Shown: positions 1-9,800 of the stretch, in pieces
Layout: every line of letters starts with the position of its first letter
Numbering within the stretch: the stretch's first letter is position 1
DNA from: Shinella zoogloeoides
GTDB lineage: Bacteria; Pseudomonadota; Alphaproteobacteria; Rhizobiales; Rhizobiaceae
NCBI RefSeq assembly: GCF_020883495.1
Contig: NZ_CP086610.1
Location: 3,241,001 to 3,305,000 of the forward strand
Direction of reading: 5' to 3'
Length of the DNA: 64,000 nucleotides
Notes under the pieces: model-generated
Told to the model about the DNA's origin: nothing
The model's database searches: none
Seen by the model: the letters and a program-made list of their open reading frames with translations, nothing else
Made by a program: the position numbers and the translations under genes

Positions 1-1357
1 ACTGGTAGCCAATGAGGCCGCGGGTCGGGGCGAAGAAGACGAGACGGACGCGGTTGCCGCCCGACGGACGCAGTTCGACCATCTCGGCCTTGCGCTCGGA
101 CATCTTCTGCACGACGACGCCGGAATGCTCTTCATCGACGTCGATGACGACTTCCTCGATCGGCTCCAGAAGCTGGCCGCCTTCGTCCTTGTGCATGACG
201 ACGCGCGGACGCGACACGGCAAGCTCGAAGCCTTCGCGGCGCATGGTCTCGATGAGGACGGCGAGCTGAAGTTCGCCGCGGCCGGAGACGAAGAAGGAAT
301 CCTTGTCGCCCGACTCTTCGATCTTCAGCGCGACGTTGCCCTCGGCTTCCTTGAAGAGACGGTCGCGGATGACGCGGCTCGTGACCTTGTCGCCTTCCGT
401 GCCGGCGAGCGGCGAATCGTTGACGATGAAGGACATGGTGACGGTCGGCGGGTCGATCGGCTGGGCCTTCAGGGCTTCCGAAACGGACGGGTCGCAGAAC
501 GTGTCGGCGACGGTGCCCTTGGTGAGGCCGGCGATGGCGACGATGTCACCCGCATGGGCTTCTTCGATCGCCGTGCGCTCGATGCCGCGGAAGGCGAGAA
601 TCTTCGAGATACGGCCGTTTTCGATGAGCTGGCCGTCCTGGCCGATGACCTTGACGGACTGGTTCGGCTTGATCGAGCCGGAATGGATGCGGCCGGTGAT
701 GATGCGGCCGAGGAAGGGGTTGGCTTCGAGGATCGTGCCGATCATGCGGAACGGGCCTTCGGCAACCTTCGGCTCGGGAACGTGCTTGAGCACGAGGTCG
801 AGCAGCGGGGCCATGCCTTCGTCGCTCGGGCCGTGCGGGTTGACGTTCATCCAGCCGTTGCGGCCCGAACCGTAGAGGATCGGGAAGTCGAGCTGCTCGT
901 CGGTAGCGTCGAGATTGGCGAAGAGGTCGAAGACCTCGTTCAGCACTTCCTCGTGGCGGCCGTCCGGGCGGTCGATCTTGTTGATGGCGACGATGGGCCT
1001 CAGACCGACCTTGAGCGCCTTGCCGACCACGAACTTGGTCTGCGGCATCGGGCCTTCCGACGAGTCGACGAGAACGATGGCGCCGTCCACCATCGAGAGG
1101 ATGCGCTCGACTTCGCCGCCGAAGTCGGCGTGGCCGGGCGTGTCGACGATGTTGATGCGAACGCCCTTCCATTCGACCGAGGTGGCCTTGGCGAGAATGG
1201 TGATGCCGCGTTCTTTTTCGATGTCGTTGGAGTCCATGACGCGCTCGGCGACGCGCTGGTTTTCACGGAAAGAGCCGGACTGCTTCAGAAGCTCGTCGAC
1301 GAGCGTGGTCTTGCCATGGTCGACGTGCGCGATGATCGCGATATTGCGAATGGACAT
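1..1357 (-). CDS. typA: Ribosome-associated GTPase TypA/BipA (C-terminus cut by window edge)
   Basis: Translational GTPase of the EF-G/LepA superfamily that binds the ribosome and acts in stress adaptation and 50S assembly. The frame stays open to the left edge, so about 452 N-terminal residues are present and roughly 150 C-terminal ones are missing (family about 605-610 aa). The G1 loop HVDHGKTT is at residues 11-18, followed by the DTPGHADF G3 motif and the NKID G4 motif, then domain II and the EF-G-like region. The ATG at 1355-1357 gives the classical MSIRNIAIIAHVDHGK start. The gene stands alone, with a hairpin between it and the upstream peptidase gene. Identification is secure; only the end is unseen. 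Confidence 0.97.
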   Translation of the reverse strand, partial: MSIRNIAIIAHVDHGKTTLVDELLKQSGSFRENQRVAERVMDSNDIEKERGITILAKATSVEWKGVRINIVDTPGHADFGGEVERILSMVDGAIVLVDSSEGPMPQTKFVVGKALKVGLRPIVAINKIDRPDGRHEEVLNEVFDLFANLDATDEQLDFPILYGSGRNGWMNVNPHGPSDEGMAPLLDLVLKHVPEPKVAEGPFRMIGTILEANPFLGRIITGRIHSGSIKPNQSVKVIGQDGQLIENGRISKILAFRGIERTAIEEAHAGDIVAIAGLTKGTVADTFCDPSVSEALKAQPIDPPTVTMSFIVNDSPLAGTEGDKVTSRVIRDRLFKEAEGNVALKIEESGDKDSFFVSGRGELQLAVLIETMRREGFELAVSRPRVVMHKDEGGQLLEPIEEVVIDVDEEHSGVVVQKMSERKAEMVELRPSGGNRVRLVFFAPTRGLIGYQ

Positions 1358-1446
1358 GTTGTAATCTCTGAGGTTCGGGGCGCGCGGGATAGGGGGCGCC
1401 GTCTTCAATGGCCGCGCTCATACATGTTTTTCCGCAAATGCGAAAG

Positions 1447-1474
1447 GGGCGGGCCGCAACTCTGTTGCCCGCCC
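1447..1474 (-). terminator. Hairpin between the M3 peptidase gene and typA
   Basis: GGGCGGGC and GCCCGCCC arms enclose a second GCAAC/GTTGC stem. It lies 30 bases past the peptidase stop on the minus strand and is followed there only by a short T-rich stretch, so it is probably a weak or factor-assisted terminator. Confidence 0.5.
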
Positions 1475-1503
1475 GGCGCACGGCGCCGCGATGAGGCGCC
1501 TTT

Positions 1504-3564
1504 TCAGGCCGCCAGTCCCTTCTTCTCCAGCATCGCCTGCGGGCTGGGCAGCTTGCCGCGGAACGCCTTGTAGGCGTCCTCCGGGTCCACCGAACCGCCG
1601 ACGGAGTAGATATAGGTCTTCAGCCGTTCCGCCATGGCCGGGTTGAAGGCGTCGCCCGTCTCCGTGAAGGCGGCGAAGGCGTCGGCATCGAGCACTTCCG
1701 ACCACATGTAGGAATAGTAGCCCGCCGAATAGCCGTCGCCCGAGAAGACATGCTGGAAATGCGGCGTCGCGTGGCGCATGACGATGGATTTCGGCAGGCC
1801 GATCGTCTCGAGCACTTCCGCCTGCACCGCCATCGGGTCCTCGACGGGACCGCGCGTGTGGAACGCCATGTCGACCAGCGCCGAGGAGGTGAACTCCACC
1901 GTCGCGAAACCGGAATTGAAGGTGCGGGCGGCCAGCACCTTGTCGAGCAGCGCCTGCGGCATCGCCTCGCCGGTCCGGTAGTGCACCGCATAGCGCGTGA
2001 GGATTTCCGGCACCGTCAGCCAGTGCTCGTAGAGCTGCGAGGGCAGTTCCACGAAGTCGCGCGAGACGCCCGTGCCCGAGACGGAGGGATAGGTGACGTT
2101 AGAGAGCATGCCGTGCAGCGCATGGCCGAATTCGTGGAAAAGCGTGCGCGCGTCGTCGAGCGAGAGAAGGGCGGGCTTGCCCTCCGCCGGCTTTGCGAAG
2201 TTGCAGACATTGTAGATGATCGGCAGCTCGCCGACCGAACCGTTCGGCAGCGGCAGGCGATGCTGGCTCTGGTAGGAACTCATCCAAGCGCCGGAACGCT
2301 TGGAGGACCGCGCGAAATAATCGCCGAGGAACATGGCGACCAGCCTGTCATCCCGGTCGCGGATTTCGAAGACTCGCACATCGGGATGATAGACCGGCAC
2401 GCCCTTCTTCTCGACGGCGCGGATGCCGAACAGCCGTTCCGCGACGTCGAAGCAGGCTTCGATGATCTTTTCGAGCTGGAGATAGGGTTTTAGCTCCGCC
2501 TCGGAGAAATTGAACTTTTTCGCGCGCAGCTTTTCCGCGTAGTAGCGCCAGTCCCAGGGCATGACCTCGTGGTTGCGCCCCTCTTCGGCGACCAGCGCGG
2601 CAAGCTCCGCCTCTTCCTCGCGCGCCCGCGCCACGGCCTTTTCCCAGACCTGCATGAGAAGCCCGTTCACCGCCTCCGGCGTCTTGGCCATGGTGTTGTC
2701 GAGCTTCAGCGCGGCAAAACTCTGATAGCCGAGCAGGCCGGCCTTTTCCGCCCTCAGCGCCAGCGTGTCCTTGACGATGCCGCGATTATCCGTTTCGCCG
2801 GCATTCTCCCCGCGCGCCACCCAAGCGCGGAACGCCTGCTCGCGCAGGTCCCGGCGGGCGGAGAAGGTCAGGAACGGTTCGATGATCGAACGCGACAGGG
2901 TGACGGCATAGCGCCCGTCCTCGCCGCGCTCACGCGCCGCGGCGGCCATCGCATCCTTCAGGAAATCCGGCAGGCCTTCCAGCGCCTCGCCCTCGTCGAG
3001 GAAGAGCGCCCAGCTCTTCTCGTCGGCAAGCACGTTCTGGCCGAAATTCGCACCGAGACCTGCAAGCTGCTCGTTGATCGCCGAAAGCCGGTCCTGCTCG
3101 GGCTTTGCCAGCTTGGCCCCCGACTTCACGAAGCCCTTCCAGTGCCGCTCCAGCACGCGCACCTGCTCCAGCGAGAGGTTCAGCCCGGCGCGGCTTTCCC
3201 ACAGCGCATCGATGCGCTTGAAGAGCGCGGCATTGGTGCCGATCTTCGAATAGTGCCGCGACATCTTTGGCGCGATGTCGCGTTCCAGCGCCTGGATCGT
3301 GTCGTTGGTATTGGCCCCGGCGCGGCTCCAGAACAGCGCCGAAACGCGCGAAAGCGCATCTCCCGCAACTTCCAGCGCGACGACGGTGTTCTCGAAGGTC
3401 GCGGGTTCCGGATTGTTCGCGATCGCGTCGATCTCCGCCTCATGATCGGCCAGCGCCGCATCGAAACCGGCCGCGAAGGCATCGTCCTTCACGAGATCGA
3501 AACGCGGCAGGCCGCCCGGGCCGGTCCACTCGACAAGGGCGGGATCGATGCGCGTTTCGGTCAT
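1504..3564 (-). CDS. dcp: M3 family zinc metallopeptidase (peptidyl-dipeptidase Dcp / oligopeptidase A type)
   Basis: Cytoplasmic oligopeptidase that finishes the breakdown of short peptides. The 686-aa length is typical of the Dcp/OpdA family. The thermolysin-like zinc motif HEFGH lies at residues 477-481, with the further glutamate ligand expected about 25-30 residues later in the SRDFVELPSQ block. The long N-terminal half is the helical domain that covers the active-site channel. No signal peptide is visible, in line with a cytosolic enzyme. It is monocistronic, between typA and a divergent TerC-type gene. Whether it acts as a dipeptidyl carboxypeptidase or a broader oligopeptidase cannot be settled from sequence. 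Confidence 0.9.
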   Translation of the reverse strand: MTETRIDPALVEWTGPGGLPRFDLVKDDAFAAGFDAALADHEAEIDAIANNPEPATFENTVVALEVAGDALSRVSALFWSRAGANTNDTIQALERDIAPKMSRHYSKIGTNAALFKRIDALWESRAGLNLSLEQVRVLERHWKGFVKSGAKLAKPEQDRLSAINEQLAGLGANFGQNVLADEKSWALFLDEGEALEGLPDFLKDAMAAAARERGEDGRYAVTLSRSIIEPFLTFSARRDLREQAFRAWVARGENAGETDNRGIVKDTLALRAEKAGLLGYQSFAALKLDNTMAKTPEAVNGLLMQVWEKAVARAREEEAELAALVAEEGRNHEVMPWDWRYYAEKLRAKKFNFSEAELKPYLQLEKIIEACFDVAERLFGIRAVEKKGVPVYHPDVRVFEIRDRDDRLVAMFLGDYFARSSKRSGAWMSSYQSQHRLPLPNGSVGELPIIYNVCNFAKPAEGKPALLSLDDARTLFHEFGHALHGMLSNVTYPSVSGTGVSRDFVELPSQLYEHWLTVPEILTRYAVHYRTGEAMPQALLDKVLAARTFNSGFATVEFTSSALVDMAFHTRGPVEDPMAVQAEVLETIGLPKSIVMRHATPHFQHVFSGDGYSAGYYSYMWSEVLDADAFAAFTETGDAFNPAMAERLKTYIYSVGGSVDPEDAYKAFRGKLPSPQAMLEKKGLAA

Positions 3565-3942
3565 GGCTCATCCTTTCTGGCAAATCATCGTGCAGCGAAT
3601 ATAGGAACGGACAGCCCCATTGGTACAGAGCATCGGCACAAATTTGGGAACCGGATGCGCCTTGCCGCGTTCAGGCGGGTGCGGCACCCTGCCTCTTGAC
3701 GCGGAAGACGAGTTCGGTGAAAACAGTCCCGTACCCGCGGCCTTTTGACATCGGTTGCCGCGGTGAACCCTGGTGCCGGGCCCCTCTGGCGAGAGTTTTT
3801 ACGGCGCTCTCGTGATGTCGGTACCGCCAGCAATTAGCCGGCGGATTCATACGCACATGAACATCCTGACCATGCCTTACCCGCATGCCCGTCGTGGTAT
3901 GCGCAATTCCACCTTCCGTTCCTCCAGCATGGAGGCGCTGTC
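3565..3942. other. Divergent intergenic region, peptidase / TerC-type gene
   Basis: A 378-base gap that should hold promoters for both neighbours. A TTGACA hexamer sits at 3746-3751 on the plus strand, but no good -10 lies 16-18 bases downstream. I looked for a yybP-ykoY manganese riboswitch, which often precedes TerC genes, and did not find its conserved GGGGAGUAG core. No small ORF here is convincing. Confidence 0.5.
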
Positions 3943-5061
3943 ATGATCGGCAACGGCGAAGGCAAGACCACCCTCTCCTACCTCAAATGGGCACTCATCT
4001 CGACTGTCATCGGCCTTGCGCTCGGCGCCTGGCTCGGCTGGCAGACGACCGGAACGCTTTCCGGCATGGCGACCGTCTTCTTCATCTGCGCCGTTCTCGC
4101 GGTGCTGGAGATTTCGCTCTCTTTCGACAATGCCATCGTGAACGCCAACAAGCTCAAGGACATGACGCCGGTCTGGCAGCACCGGTTCCTGACCTGGGGC
4201 ATCGTCATCGCCGTCTTCGGCATGCGCATCGTCTTCCCGCTGCTGATCGTCGTCATCGCCGCCGGCATCGGCCCGATCGACGCGCTCGTCCTCGCAGCCC
4301 GCGAGCCGGCAGAATATGCCCGCATCATGAATGACGCGCACCTGCCCATCGCGGCCTTCGGCGGCACGTTCCTGATGATGGTCGGCCTCACCTACTTCTT
4401 CAACCATGAGAAGGACGTGCACTGGATCGGCTTCATCGAGAAGCACATGGCGCGCTCGGCGACCGTCAAGGGCATCGAGATCGCCTTCGTTCTGGCGCTC
4501 ATCCTTATCTTCTCGAACCTGCTGGAAGGCGAAGCCGCCAATACATTCGTGCATGCCGCGGTCTACGGCCTCCTCACCTTCCTTGCCGTGGAAGTCGTCG
4601 GCGGCCTGCTGGACGCCTCGCAGAAGGCGATGTCGGAAGCGGCCAAGGGCGGCCTCGGCGCCTTCATCTATCTTGAAGTGCTCGACGCCAGCTTCTCCTT
4701 CGACGGCGTGATCGGCGCCTTCGCGCTGACGCAGAACCTCTTCGTCATCGCCATCGGCCTCGGCATCGGCGCCATGTATGTGCGCTCCATGACGATCATG
4801 CTGGTGGAGAAGGGCACGCTGGCCGAATACCGCTACCTGGAGCATGGCGCGTTCTACGCGATCCTGATCCTCTCGGTGGTCATGTATTGCCAGACGCTGG
4901 TGCATATTCCCGAGGTCATCACCGGCCTTGGCGGCGCGACGCTGATCGGCATCTCGCTCTGGTCCTCGATCCGCTACAACAGGCGCGAGCGGGAACTGGA
5001 GCATCCGGCCGGCGCGCGTGCAAGCGACCGTGTATCCGCCCAGCTCGGCGAACAGGTCTGA
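3943..5061 (+). CDS. DUF475 / TerC-family integral membrane protein
   Basis: A 372-aa polytopic inner-membrane protein of the TerC superfamily; related members are implicated in metal (manganese) efflux or tellurite resistance, but DUF475 proteins themselves are poorly characterised. The hallmark is a repeated acidic motif inside membrane segments: SLSFDNA at residues 58-64 and a matching SFSFDG at about 250-255, reflecting an internal duplication. About eight to nine hydrophobic segments can be counted. The C-terminal 30 residues are charged and cytoplasmic. The ATG at 3943 directly precedes the first conserved residues. Transcription ends at two strong hairpins just downstream. The transported ion is not known. 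Confidence 0.85.
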   Translation: MIGNGEGKTTLSYLKWALISTVIGLALGAWLGWQTTGTLSGMATVFFICAVLAVLEISLSFDNAIVNANKLKDMTPVWQHRFLTWGIVIAVFGMRIVFPLLIVVIAAGIGPIDALVLAAREPAEYARIMNDAHLPIAAFGGTFLMMVGLTYFFNHEKDVHWIGFIEKHMARSATVKGIEIAFVLALILIFSNLLEGEAANTFVHAAVYGLLTFLAVEVVGGLLDASQKAMSEAAKGGLGAFIYLEVLDASFSFDGVIGAFALTQNLFVIAIGLGIGAMYVRSMTIMLVEKGTLAEYRYLEHGAFYAILILSVVMYCQTLVHIPEVITGLGGATLIGISLWSSIRYNRRERELEHPAGARASDRVSAQLGEQV

Positions 5062-5068
5062 CGATTGC

Positions 5069-5092
5069 GGCCGGCCGTTCCGACGGCCGGCC
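5069..5092 (+). terminator. Hairpin after the TerC-type gene
   Basis: Perfect GGCCGGCCGT / ACGGCCGGCC stem with a TTCG-like tetraloop, 8 bases past the stop codon. It lacks a T-run and is followed by a second, better terminator. Confidence 0.5.
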
Positions 5093-5110
5093 TTCAAGCC
5101 TGAAAGACAG

Positions 5111-5145
5111 AAGGCCCGCCGATCTTGCGATCGGCGGGCCTTTTC
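5111..5145 (+). terminator. Rho-independent terminator, probably bidirectional
   Basis: AAGGCCCGCCGATC / GATCGGCGGGCCTT stem with a short TTGC loop, then TTTTC. It ends the TerC-type transcript on the plus strand. In the other orientation it also lies just beyond the stop of the small minus-strand ORF at 5169-5333. Confidence 0.85.
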
Positions 5146-5168
5146 ATTCGGAAATTCTCTGTCTCGCG

Positions 5169-5333
5169 TCAGACGCGCGGGAAGTCGGCGGGGTTGATGC
5201 CGAGCGTCCTCAGGTCGCGTTCCTTCGGGCGGCGGTGCCCTTCGACTGCCGCGGCGGCTGCGTTGGCAGCGCTCAGTACGGCGAAGGCCCGGCCGAAGAA
5301 GCCCTGGGCGAAGGAGTTGCGGAGGGTGGTCAT
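5169..5333 (-). CDS. Small DUF1127-like protein, 54 aa
   Basis: A 54-codon ORF, shorter than most gene-calling cutoffs, filling the gap between the TerC-type terminator and the tct operon. The C-terminus reads ERDLRTLGINPADFPRV, which resembles the R-x-L-x-x-L-G-I-x-x-x-D-[IF] ending of rhizobial DUF1127 proteins. The N-terminal half is hydrophobic and alanine-rich with the start MTTLRNSFAQ. The ATG at 5331-5333 is preceded by a weak purine-rich AAAGCGAG. A good terminator follows the stop. DUF1127 proteins are small basic proteins; some are linked to RNA turnover or phosphate responses. The family call rests on the last 15 residues only. Confidence 0.5.
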   Translation of the reverse strand: MTTLRNSFAQGFFGRAFAVLSAANAAAAAVEGHRRPKERDLRTLGINPADFPRV

Positions 5334-5430
5334 TGGATTGCTCGCTTTCTGTTTTAGCTTACGAGCGGAAGATGAGGCTGCGGGCCTCGAAGGACAAGAG
5401 ACGGAATCTCAGCCCAGCCATGCAACGGAT

Positions 5431-5459
5431 GCAGGCCGGAAACGGGGTTTCCGGCCTGC
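5431..5459 (-). terminator. Hairpin at the end of the tct operon
   Basis: GCAGGCCGGAAAC / GTTTCCGGCCTGC stem. It lies 28 bases past the tctA stop on the minus strand. The T-rich side (TTGTTTTC) is on the plus-strand side, so its efficiency for tctA is uncertain. Confidence 0.55.
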
Positions 5460-5486
5460 CTTGTTTTCAACCGCCAAAGAAGAACC

Positions 5487-7010
5487 TCAGTCTTCGTTCG
5501 CCGCGAACTGCGAGAGGACTTCGCCCTTGCCGCGCGCCCGCAGGATGAGCGGCACCACGACGGCGAGGAAGGCGAGGCCGAAGAGCACGGCGGCGATGGG
5601 CGACATGAAGAGCGCCGTCACGTCGCCCTGGCTGATCGCCAGCGCCCGGCGCAACTGCTGCTCGGCCATAGGCCCGAGGATGAGGCCGACGACGACCGGC
5701 GCGATCGGATAGCCGAAGATGCGCATGGCAAAGCCAAGCAGGCCGAAGGTGAGCAGCATGCCCAGCTCGAAGACCGACGGATTGGCGCCGATGGTGCCGA
5801 GCGTGGCGAAGAGCAGGATGCCGGCATAGAGCCAGGGCTTGGGGATGGTCAGCAGCTTCACCCAGAGGCCGATCAGCGGCAGGTTCAGCACCAGCAGCAT
5901 GAAATTGGCGATGAGCAGGCTGGCGATGAGGCCCCAGACGAGTTGCGGATTGGTCGCAAAGAGCAGCGGCCCCGGCTGGAGACCGTATTGCTGGAAGCCG
6001 GCAAGCATGATGGCCGCCGTCGCCGTCGTCGGCAGGCCGAGTGAGAGCAGCGGCACGAGCGTGCCGGCGGCCGACGCATTGTTGGCCGCCTCCGGCCCCG
6101 CCACACCCTCGATGGCGCCCTTGCCGAATTCGTCCTTGTATTTGGAGAACTGCTTTTCCGTCGAATAGGATAGGAAGCTTGCAATATCCGCGCCGCCCGC
6201 CGGCATGGCGCCGATGGGGAAGCCGATGAAGGTGCCGCGCAGCCACGGCTTCCACGAGCGCGCCCAGTCCTGCGCACTCATCCAGACCGAACCCTTGACC
6301 GCCTCCACCTTGTCGGGAATGCGGTCGCCCTGACAGGCGACGTAGAGCGTCTCGCCGATGGCGAACATGGCAACGGCCAGCGTCGTCACCTCGATACCGT
6401 CGAGAAGATCGGGAATGCCGAAGGAGAGCCGCGCCTGCCCGGTCTGCTGGTCGATACCGATGACGGCAAGGCCGAGGCCGACGAAGAGGGCAGTAAGGCC
6501 GCGCAGCGTGGAATCGCCGAAGGCGGCCGAGACCGTCACGAAGGCGAGCACCATCAGCGCGAAATATTCGCGCGGGCCGAAGGAAAGCGCGAACTTGACG
6601 ACGAAGGGCGCGATGAAGGCAAGGCCGAGCGTGGCGATGAGGCCGGCGACGAAGGAGCCGATGGCCGCCGTCGCAAGCGCCGGGCCGCCGCGGCCGGCGC
6701 GGGCCATCTTGTTGCCCTCGAGCGCGGTGACGACGGAGGCGCTTTCACCCGGCGTGTTGAGCAGGATCGAGGTCGTCGAGCCGCCATACATGCCGCCGTA
6801 ATAGATGCCGGCGAACATGATGAGCGAGCCGGCCGGATCGAGCTTGTAGGTGACGGGCAGGAGCAGCGCCACCGTCAGCGCCGGGCCGATGCCGGGCAGA
6901 ACGCCGACGGCCGTGCCGAGCGTGACGCCGATCAGCGCATAGAGCAGGTTCATCGGCTGGGCGGCGACGGCAATGCCCTGCAGCAGGAATTCGAAAGTAC
7001 CCATCGTCAA
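5487..7010 (-). CDS. tctA: Tripartite tricarboxylate transporter large permease TctA
   Basis: The 507-aa large membrane subunit of a TTT-family secondary transporter, which takes up citrate or other carboxylates presented by a periplasmic binding protein. The family signatures are visible: an N-terminal [17 protein letters not shown] block, a GGMYGGST segment near residue 60-75 and a matching GLPTTATAA segment in the second half, reflecting an internal repeat. About ten to twelve hydrophobic helices are present. It is the last gene of tctC-tctB-tctA, starting 3 bases after the tctB stop, so the genes are translationally linked. The substrate is not predictable from sequence. Confidence 0.95.
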   Translation of the reverse strand: MTMGTFEFLLQGIAVAAQPMNLLYALIGVTLGTAVGVLPGIGPALTVALLLPVTYKLDPAGSLIMFAGIYYGGMYGGSTTSILLNTPGESASVVTALEGNKMARAGRGGPALATAAIGSFVAGLIATLGLAFIAPFVVKFALSFGPREYFALMVLAFVTVSAAFGDSTLRGLTALFVGLGLAVIGIDQQTGQARLSFGIPDLLDGIEVTTLAVAMFAIGETLYVACQGDRIPDKVEAVKGSVWMSAQDWARSWKPWLRGTFIGFPIGAMPAGGADIASFLSYSTEKQFSKYKDEFGKGAIEGVAGPEAANNASAAGTLVPLLSLGLPTTATAAIMLAGFQQYGLQPGPLLFATNPQLVWGLIASLLIANFMLLVLNLPLIGLWVKLLTIPKPWLYAGILLFATLGTIGANPSVFELGMLLTFGLLGFAMRIFGYPIAPVVVGLILGPMAEQQLRRALAISQGDVTALFMSPIAAVLFGLAFLAVVVPLILRARGKGEVLSQFAANED

Positions 7011-7013
7011 CCC

Positions 7014-7502
7014 TCAGAAGAACAGGTGCTCGAGCGGCCCCGCAGGCAGCGAAAGCTGCAGGAAGCGGCCGAAGATGATGTAGACGACGAAGCTGAAGCC
7101 GATGCCGATGGGCAGCGAGATCCAGAGCTTGCGCCGGCCGAAGCCGAAGGCCGTCAGCGCGAAGAGCACGCCGGTGGCGATGGAAAAGCCCGCGGTCTTC
7201 AGGAGCAGCATCTGCCCGGCAAGGCCGGCGACGATCATCACGACCGGCTGGATTTCGACCGGCTCGCGCTCGGGGAAATCGCCGCGCCAGGCTTCGAAGG
7301 CGGTCCAGACGGCGAGCAGCGCAAGGCCGATGGCGACCACATGGGGCACGGTGGCGGGGCCGATGCGGGAATAGTTGCTCATTTCCGCAAGGCGGCCGGC
7401 ATCCCACCAGATGATGCCGGCAAGCAGGAAGAGCACCGGCGCGATGACCAGCGCCGCCCTGTCGGGGCGGCGCTTTTCGTGAGAGGACGGGACCTCGCTC
7501 AT
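7014..7502 (-). CDS. tctB: Tripartite tricarboxylate transporter small permease TctB
   Basis: Small membrane subunit (162 aa) of the TTT transporter with four predicted hydrophobic helices and a charged N-terminus ([19 protein letters not shown]). The subunit is poorly conserved across the family, so the call rests on size, topology and its position between tctC and tctA. Its ATG overlaps the tctC stop by 4 bases and its own stop is 3 bases before tctA, giving a tightly coupled operon. It probably stabilises TctA or helps it engage the binding protein. Confidence 0.93.
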   Translation of the reverse strand: MSEVPSSHEKRRPDRAALVIAPVLFLLAGIIWWDAGRLAEMSNYSRIGPATVPHVVAIGLALLAVWTAFEAWRGDFPEREPVEIQPVVMIVAGLAGQMLLLKTAGFSIATGVLFALTAFGFGRRKLWISLPIGIGFSFVVYIIFGRFLQLSLPAGPLEHLFF

Positions 7503-8443
7503 TTGACGAGCCCGATGTCCTTGAGGATGCTTTCCGTGGCGGCGACATCCTTGTCGAGCTGCGCCTTGAAGGCATCGCCGGCAAGGTAGGTGTTCTGCCA
7601 GCCCTTGGTCGTCAGGATATCCTTCCAGGCGGCGGAGTTCACGACCTTCTCGATATCGGCGTTGACCGCGGCGACCTGCTCGGCCGAAAGGCCGGGCGCA
7701 GCGGCGACCATGCGCCAGTTCTCGACCACAACGTCGAGGCCGCCTTCCTTGATGGTCGGGGCGTCGATGCCTTCGACACGCTCGGCGCTGGAGATGGCGA
7801 TCAGGCGCAGCGTGCCGGCCTTCACCTGGGCTTCGAATTCGCCGTAGCCGGAAATGCCGGCCGTCACCTGGTTGCCGAGGATCGCGGCCAGCGCCTCGCC
7901 GCCGCCCGAATAGGCGACATAGTTGATCTTGGTCGGATCGACGCCGGCAGCCTTGGCGATGAGGCCCGCCGTGATGTGGTCCGTGCCGCCGGCAGAGCCG
8001 CCAGCCCAGGAGACCGCGCCCGGATCGGCCTTCAGCGCCTTGACGAGGTCTTCCATGTTCTGGATCGGCGAGGCGGCCGGGACGACGATGGCCTCATATT
8101 CGCCGGTGAGGCGGGCGATCGGCGTCACGTCCTTGAGGGAGACCGGCGACTGGTTGGTGAGGATCGCGCCGACCATGACATAGCCGCCGACGATGAGCGC
8201 GTTCGGATTGCCGCTGTTCTGGCTGGCGAACTGGGCGAGGCCGATCGTGCCGCCGGCGCCCGGAACATTGACGACCTGAACGGCGCCGGAAATCTTCTCA
8301 TCCTGAAGAACCGTCTGCAGCGAGCGGGCCGTCTGGTCCCAGCCGCCGCCCGGACCGGCCGGCGCCATGATCGAATAATCGGCGGCGAAGGCCGGAAGCG
8401 CGAGAGCGCCGGCGATGATCGATGCCAGGAAGAAGTGTTTCAA
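7499..8443 (-). CDS. tctC: Tripartite tricarboxylate transporter periplasmic binding protein TctC (Bug family)
   Basis: High-affinity periplasmic receptor of the TTT system, 314 aa. I choose the TTG at 8441-8443: it has a GGAGGA ribosome-binding site at 8451-8456 seven bases upstream, and it directly begins a signal peptide ([20 protein letters not shown], then ADYS). Frames starting further upstream would bury the signal peptide. The mature protein has the Bug-family opening [15 protein letters not shown] and the GGTDH motif of the ligand pocket. It is the first gene of tctCBA and is presumably induced through TctD-TctE when its substrate is present. Confidence 0.95.
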   Translation of the reverse strand: MKHFFLASIIAGALALPAFAADYSIMAPAGPGGGWDQTARSLQTVLQDEKISGAVQVVNVPGAGGTIGLAQFASQNSGNPNALIVGGYVMVGAILTNQSPVSLKDVTPIARLTGEYEAIVVPAASPIQNMEDLVKALKADPGAVSWAGGSAGGTDHITAGLIAKAAGVDPTKINYVAYSGGGEALAAILGNQVTAGISGYGEFEAQVKAGTLRLIAISSAERVEGIDAPTIKEGGLDVVVENWRMVAAAPGLSAEQVAAVNADIEKVVNSAAWKDILTTKGWQNTYLAGDAFKAQLDKDVAATESILKDIGLVK

Positions 8444-8667
8444 AGGTATGTCCTCCGTCAGGCGCGGCTTTTTGCGCGCATCGTTGCTTGTGACGGGAGG
8501 ATGGCGGCCATCGCCGGCGCGAACGGATTCGCGGGCGCGATTGCTGCAGAATTCTCCTCCCGGTCTTCCGTCCGCCTCCACGGACGATGAAGAAGCCTAA
8601 AGCAACACAGGAAGCTGACATCTACCTGACATGGCGGCGCAAGGCCCGGCCTTGGCGCGCCGGATGC

Positions 8668-9735
8668 CTATTGCGTGCGCAGGACCTCGTTCCAGCGGGC
8701 GATCAACCGCGCGCGCTTGACCTGGTCGAGATAGACCATCAGGCCGGGGCTGACGGGCACCGGCTTCAACTGCGCGCCGAGCAGCGCGCTCATCGTGCGC
8801 GCCGTGTTGGAGCCGGAGACTTCGGGGCTGACGGCGGCGATCTGCAATTCGCGCGACAGGATTTCCTGCCCCTCCTTCGACATGAAGAAGGAGAGGTAGC
8901 GCCGCCCGAGTTCCGGCGAGGCCGCCGCCTGCGGCACGAGGCCGATGCGCGACATGACGACCGTATAATCCTTCGGCAGCACGATGCCGACATCGGGATG
9001 GCGCGAGGCCCAGTCCGCGGCATAGGAGCCGAGAATGTTGTAGCCGAGCACGAAGCGGCCATCCGCCACGCGCTCCAGAATGGCCGAACTGGTCGAATAG
9101 AGCTTGACCCCGGCCGCGCCCATCGCCTGGATCACCGTCCAGATATCGCCGAACTGCTCCTGGTCGCGCGCCATGAAGAGGAAGCCGACGCCCGAGCGCT
9201 CGATATCGTAGGTGCCGATGCGGCCATAGACCTTCTCGCCCTGCTCCTTGAGATAGGCGAGGAATTCCGCGCGCGAGGCCGGCGGCTTGCGGCCCTTGAA
9301 GCTCGGCTTGTGATAGACGAAGACCGCCGGCTCGAAGGTCAGCGCATAGGCCGTGTTGCGCCAGTTGGCCCAGCCCGGCCAGCGGTCGCTCATCGGCAGA
9401 TCGCTGCGCTGGGCATAGCCGTCGTTGCTGAGCTTGACCTGCAGGTCCATCGCCGAGGAGAAGGCGAAATCCGCCGTCTTCCCGCCCGCATCCGTCTCGC
9501 GCACGATGCGGTCGTGCAATTCCCCCGTCAGCATCTCGTCGTAGCGCACGGCGACATCCGGATTGGCTTCCTGAAAGCCCCGGATCATCGGCCGGGCGAG
9601 CGGCTCGTCCAGCGAGGAATAGACGACGAGCACCGGCGCGTCCGCATTGCCGTCGCGCGCCGCAAAAAAGGTCGGCTCGGCGAGCGCGGGAAAGGCGGCG
9701 GCGAGGATCGCAAGAAGGATGAGGACAAGGCGCAT
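8668..9735 (-). CDS. Periplasmic extracellular solute-binding protein linked to tctDE
   Basis: A 355-aa ABC-type binding protein (iron/2-aminoethylphosphonate-like fold) starting with a clear signal peptide, MRLVLILLAILAAAFPALA. A GTG at 9768 would add 11 residues before that signal, so the ATG at 9733-9735 is preferred. It lies divergent from tctDE and upstream of tctC on the same strand, but no ABC permease or ATPase is nearby. The gene pairs with the sensor system rather than with a transporter, so I infer it may present ligand to the TctE periplasmic domain or act as an accessory receptor. The mature region opens with VLVVYSSLDEPLARP, typical of Fe3+-type binding proteins. Confidence 0.8.
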   Translation of the reverse strand: MRLVLILLAILAAAFPALAEPTFFAARDGNADAPVLVVYSSLDEPLARPMIRGFQEANPDVAVRYDEMLTGELHDRIVRETDAGGKTADFAFSSAMDLQVKLSNDGYAQRSDLPMSDRWPGWANWRNTAYALTFEPAVFVYHKPSFKGRKPPASRAEFLAYLKEQGEKVYGRIGTYDIERSGVGFLFMARDQEQFGDIWTVIQAMGAAGVKLYSTSSAILERVADGRFVLGYNILGSYAADWASRHPDVGIVLPKDYTVVMSRIGLVPQAAASPELGRRYLSFFMSKEGQEILSRELQIAAVSPEVSGSNTARTMSALLGAQLKPVPVSPGLMVYLDQVKRARLIARWNEVLRTQ

Positions 9736-9800
9736 GGCGCGACCTTGCCAAAGCGCGCGCAGGTTCACAAGTCCGCCGCCCGCCGTTAAGCTCGCGAAGG

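Noticed and set aside
125..1573. Long plus-strand frame of 482 codons opposite typA
   Set aside because: It is the antisense shadow of the typA gene; composition is typical of high-GC antisense frames and no family is recognisable.
3565..3942. Possible manganese (yybP-ykoY) riboswitch before the TerC-type gene
   Set aside because: TerC genes often carry one, but the conserved GGGGAGUAG core and the paired helices are not visible here.
3877..5097. Minus-strand frame of 406 codons opposite the TerC-type gene
   Set aside because: Asp/His/Glu-rich antisense translation of a membrane-protein gene; not a real protein.
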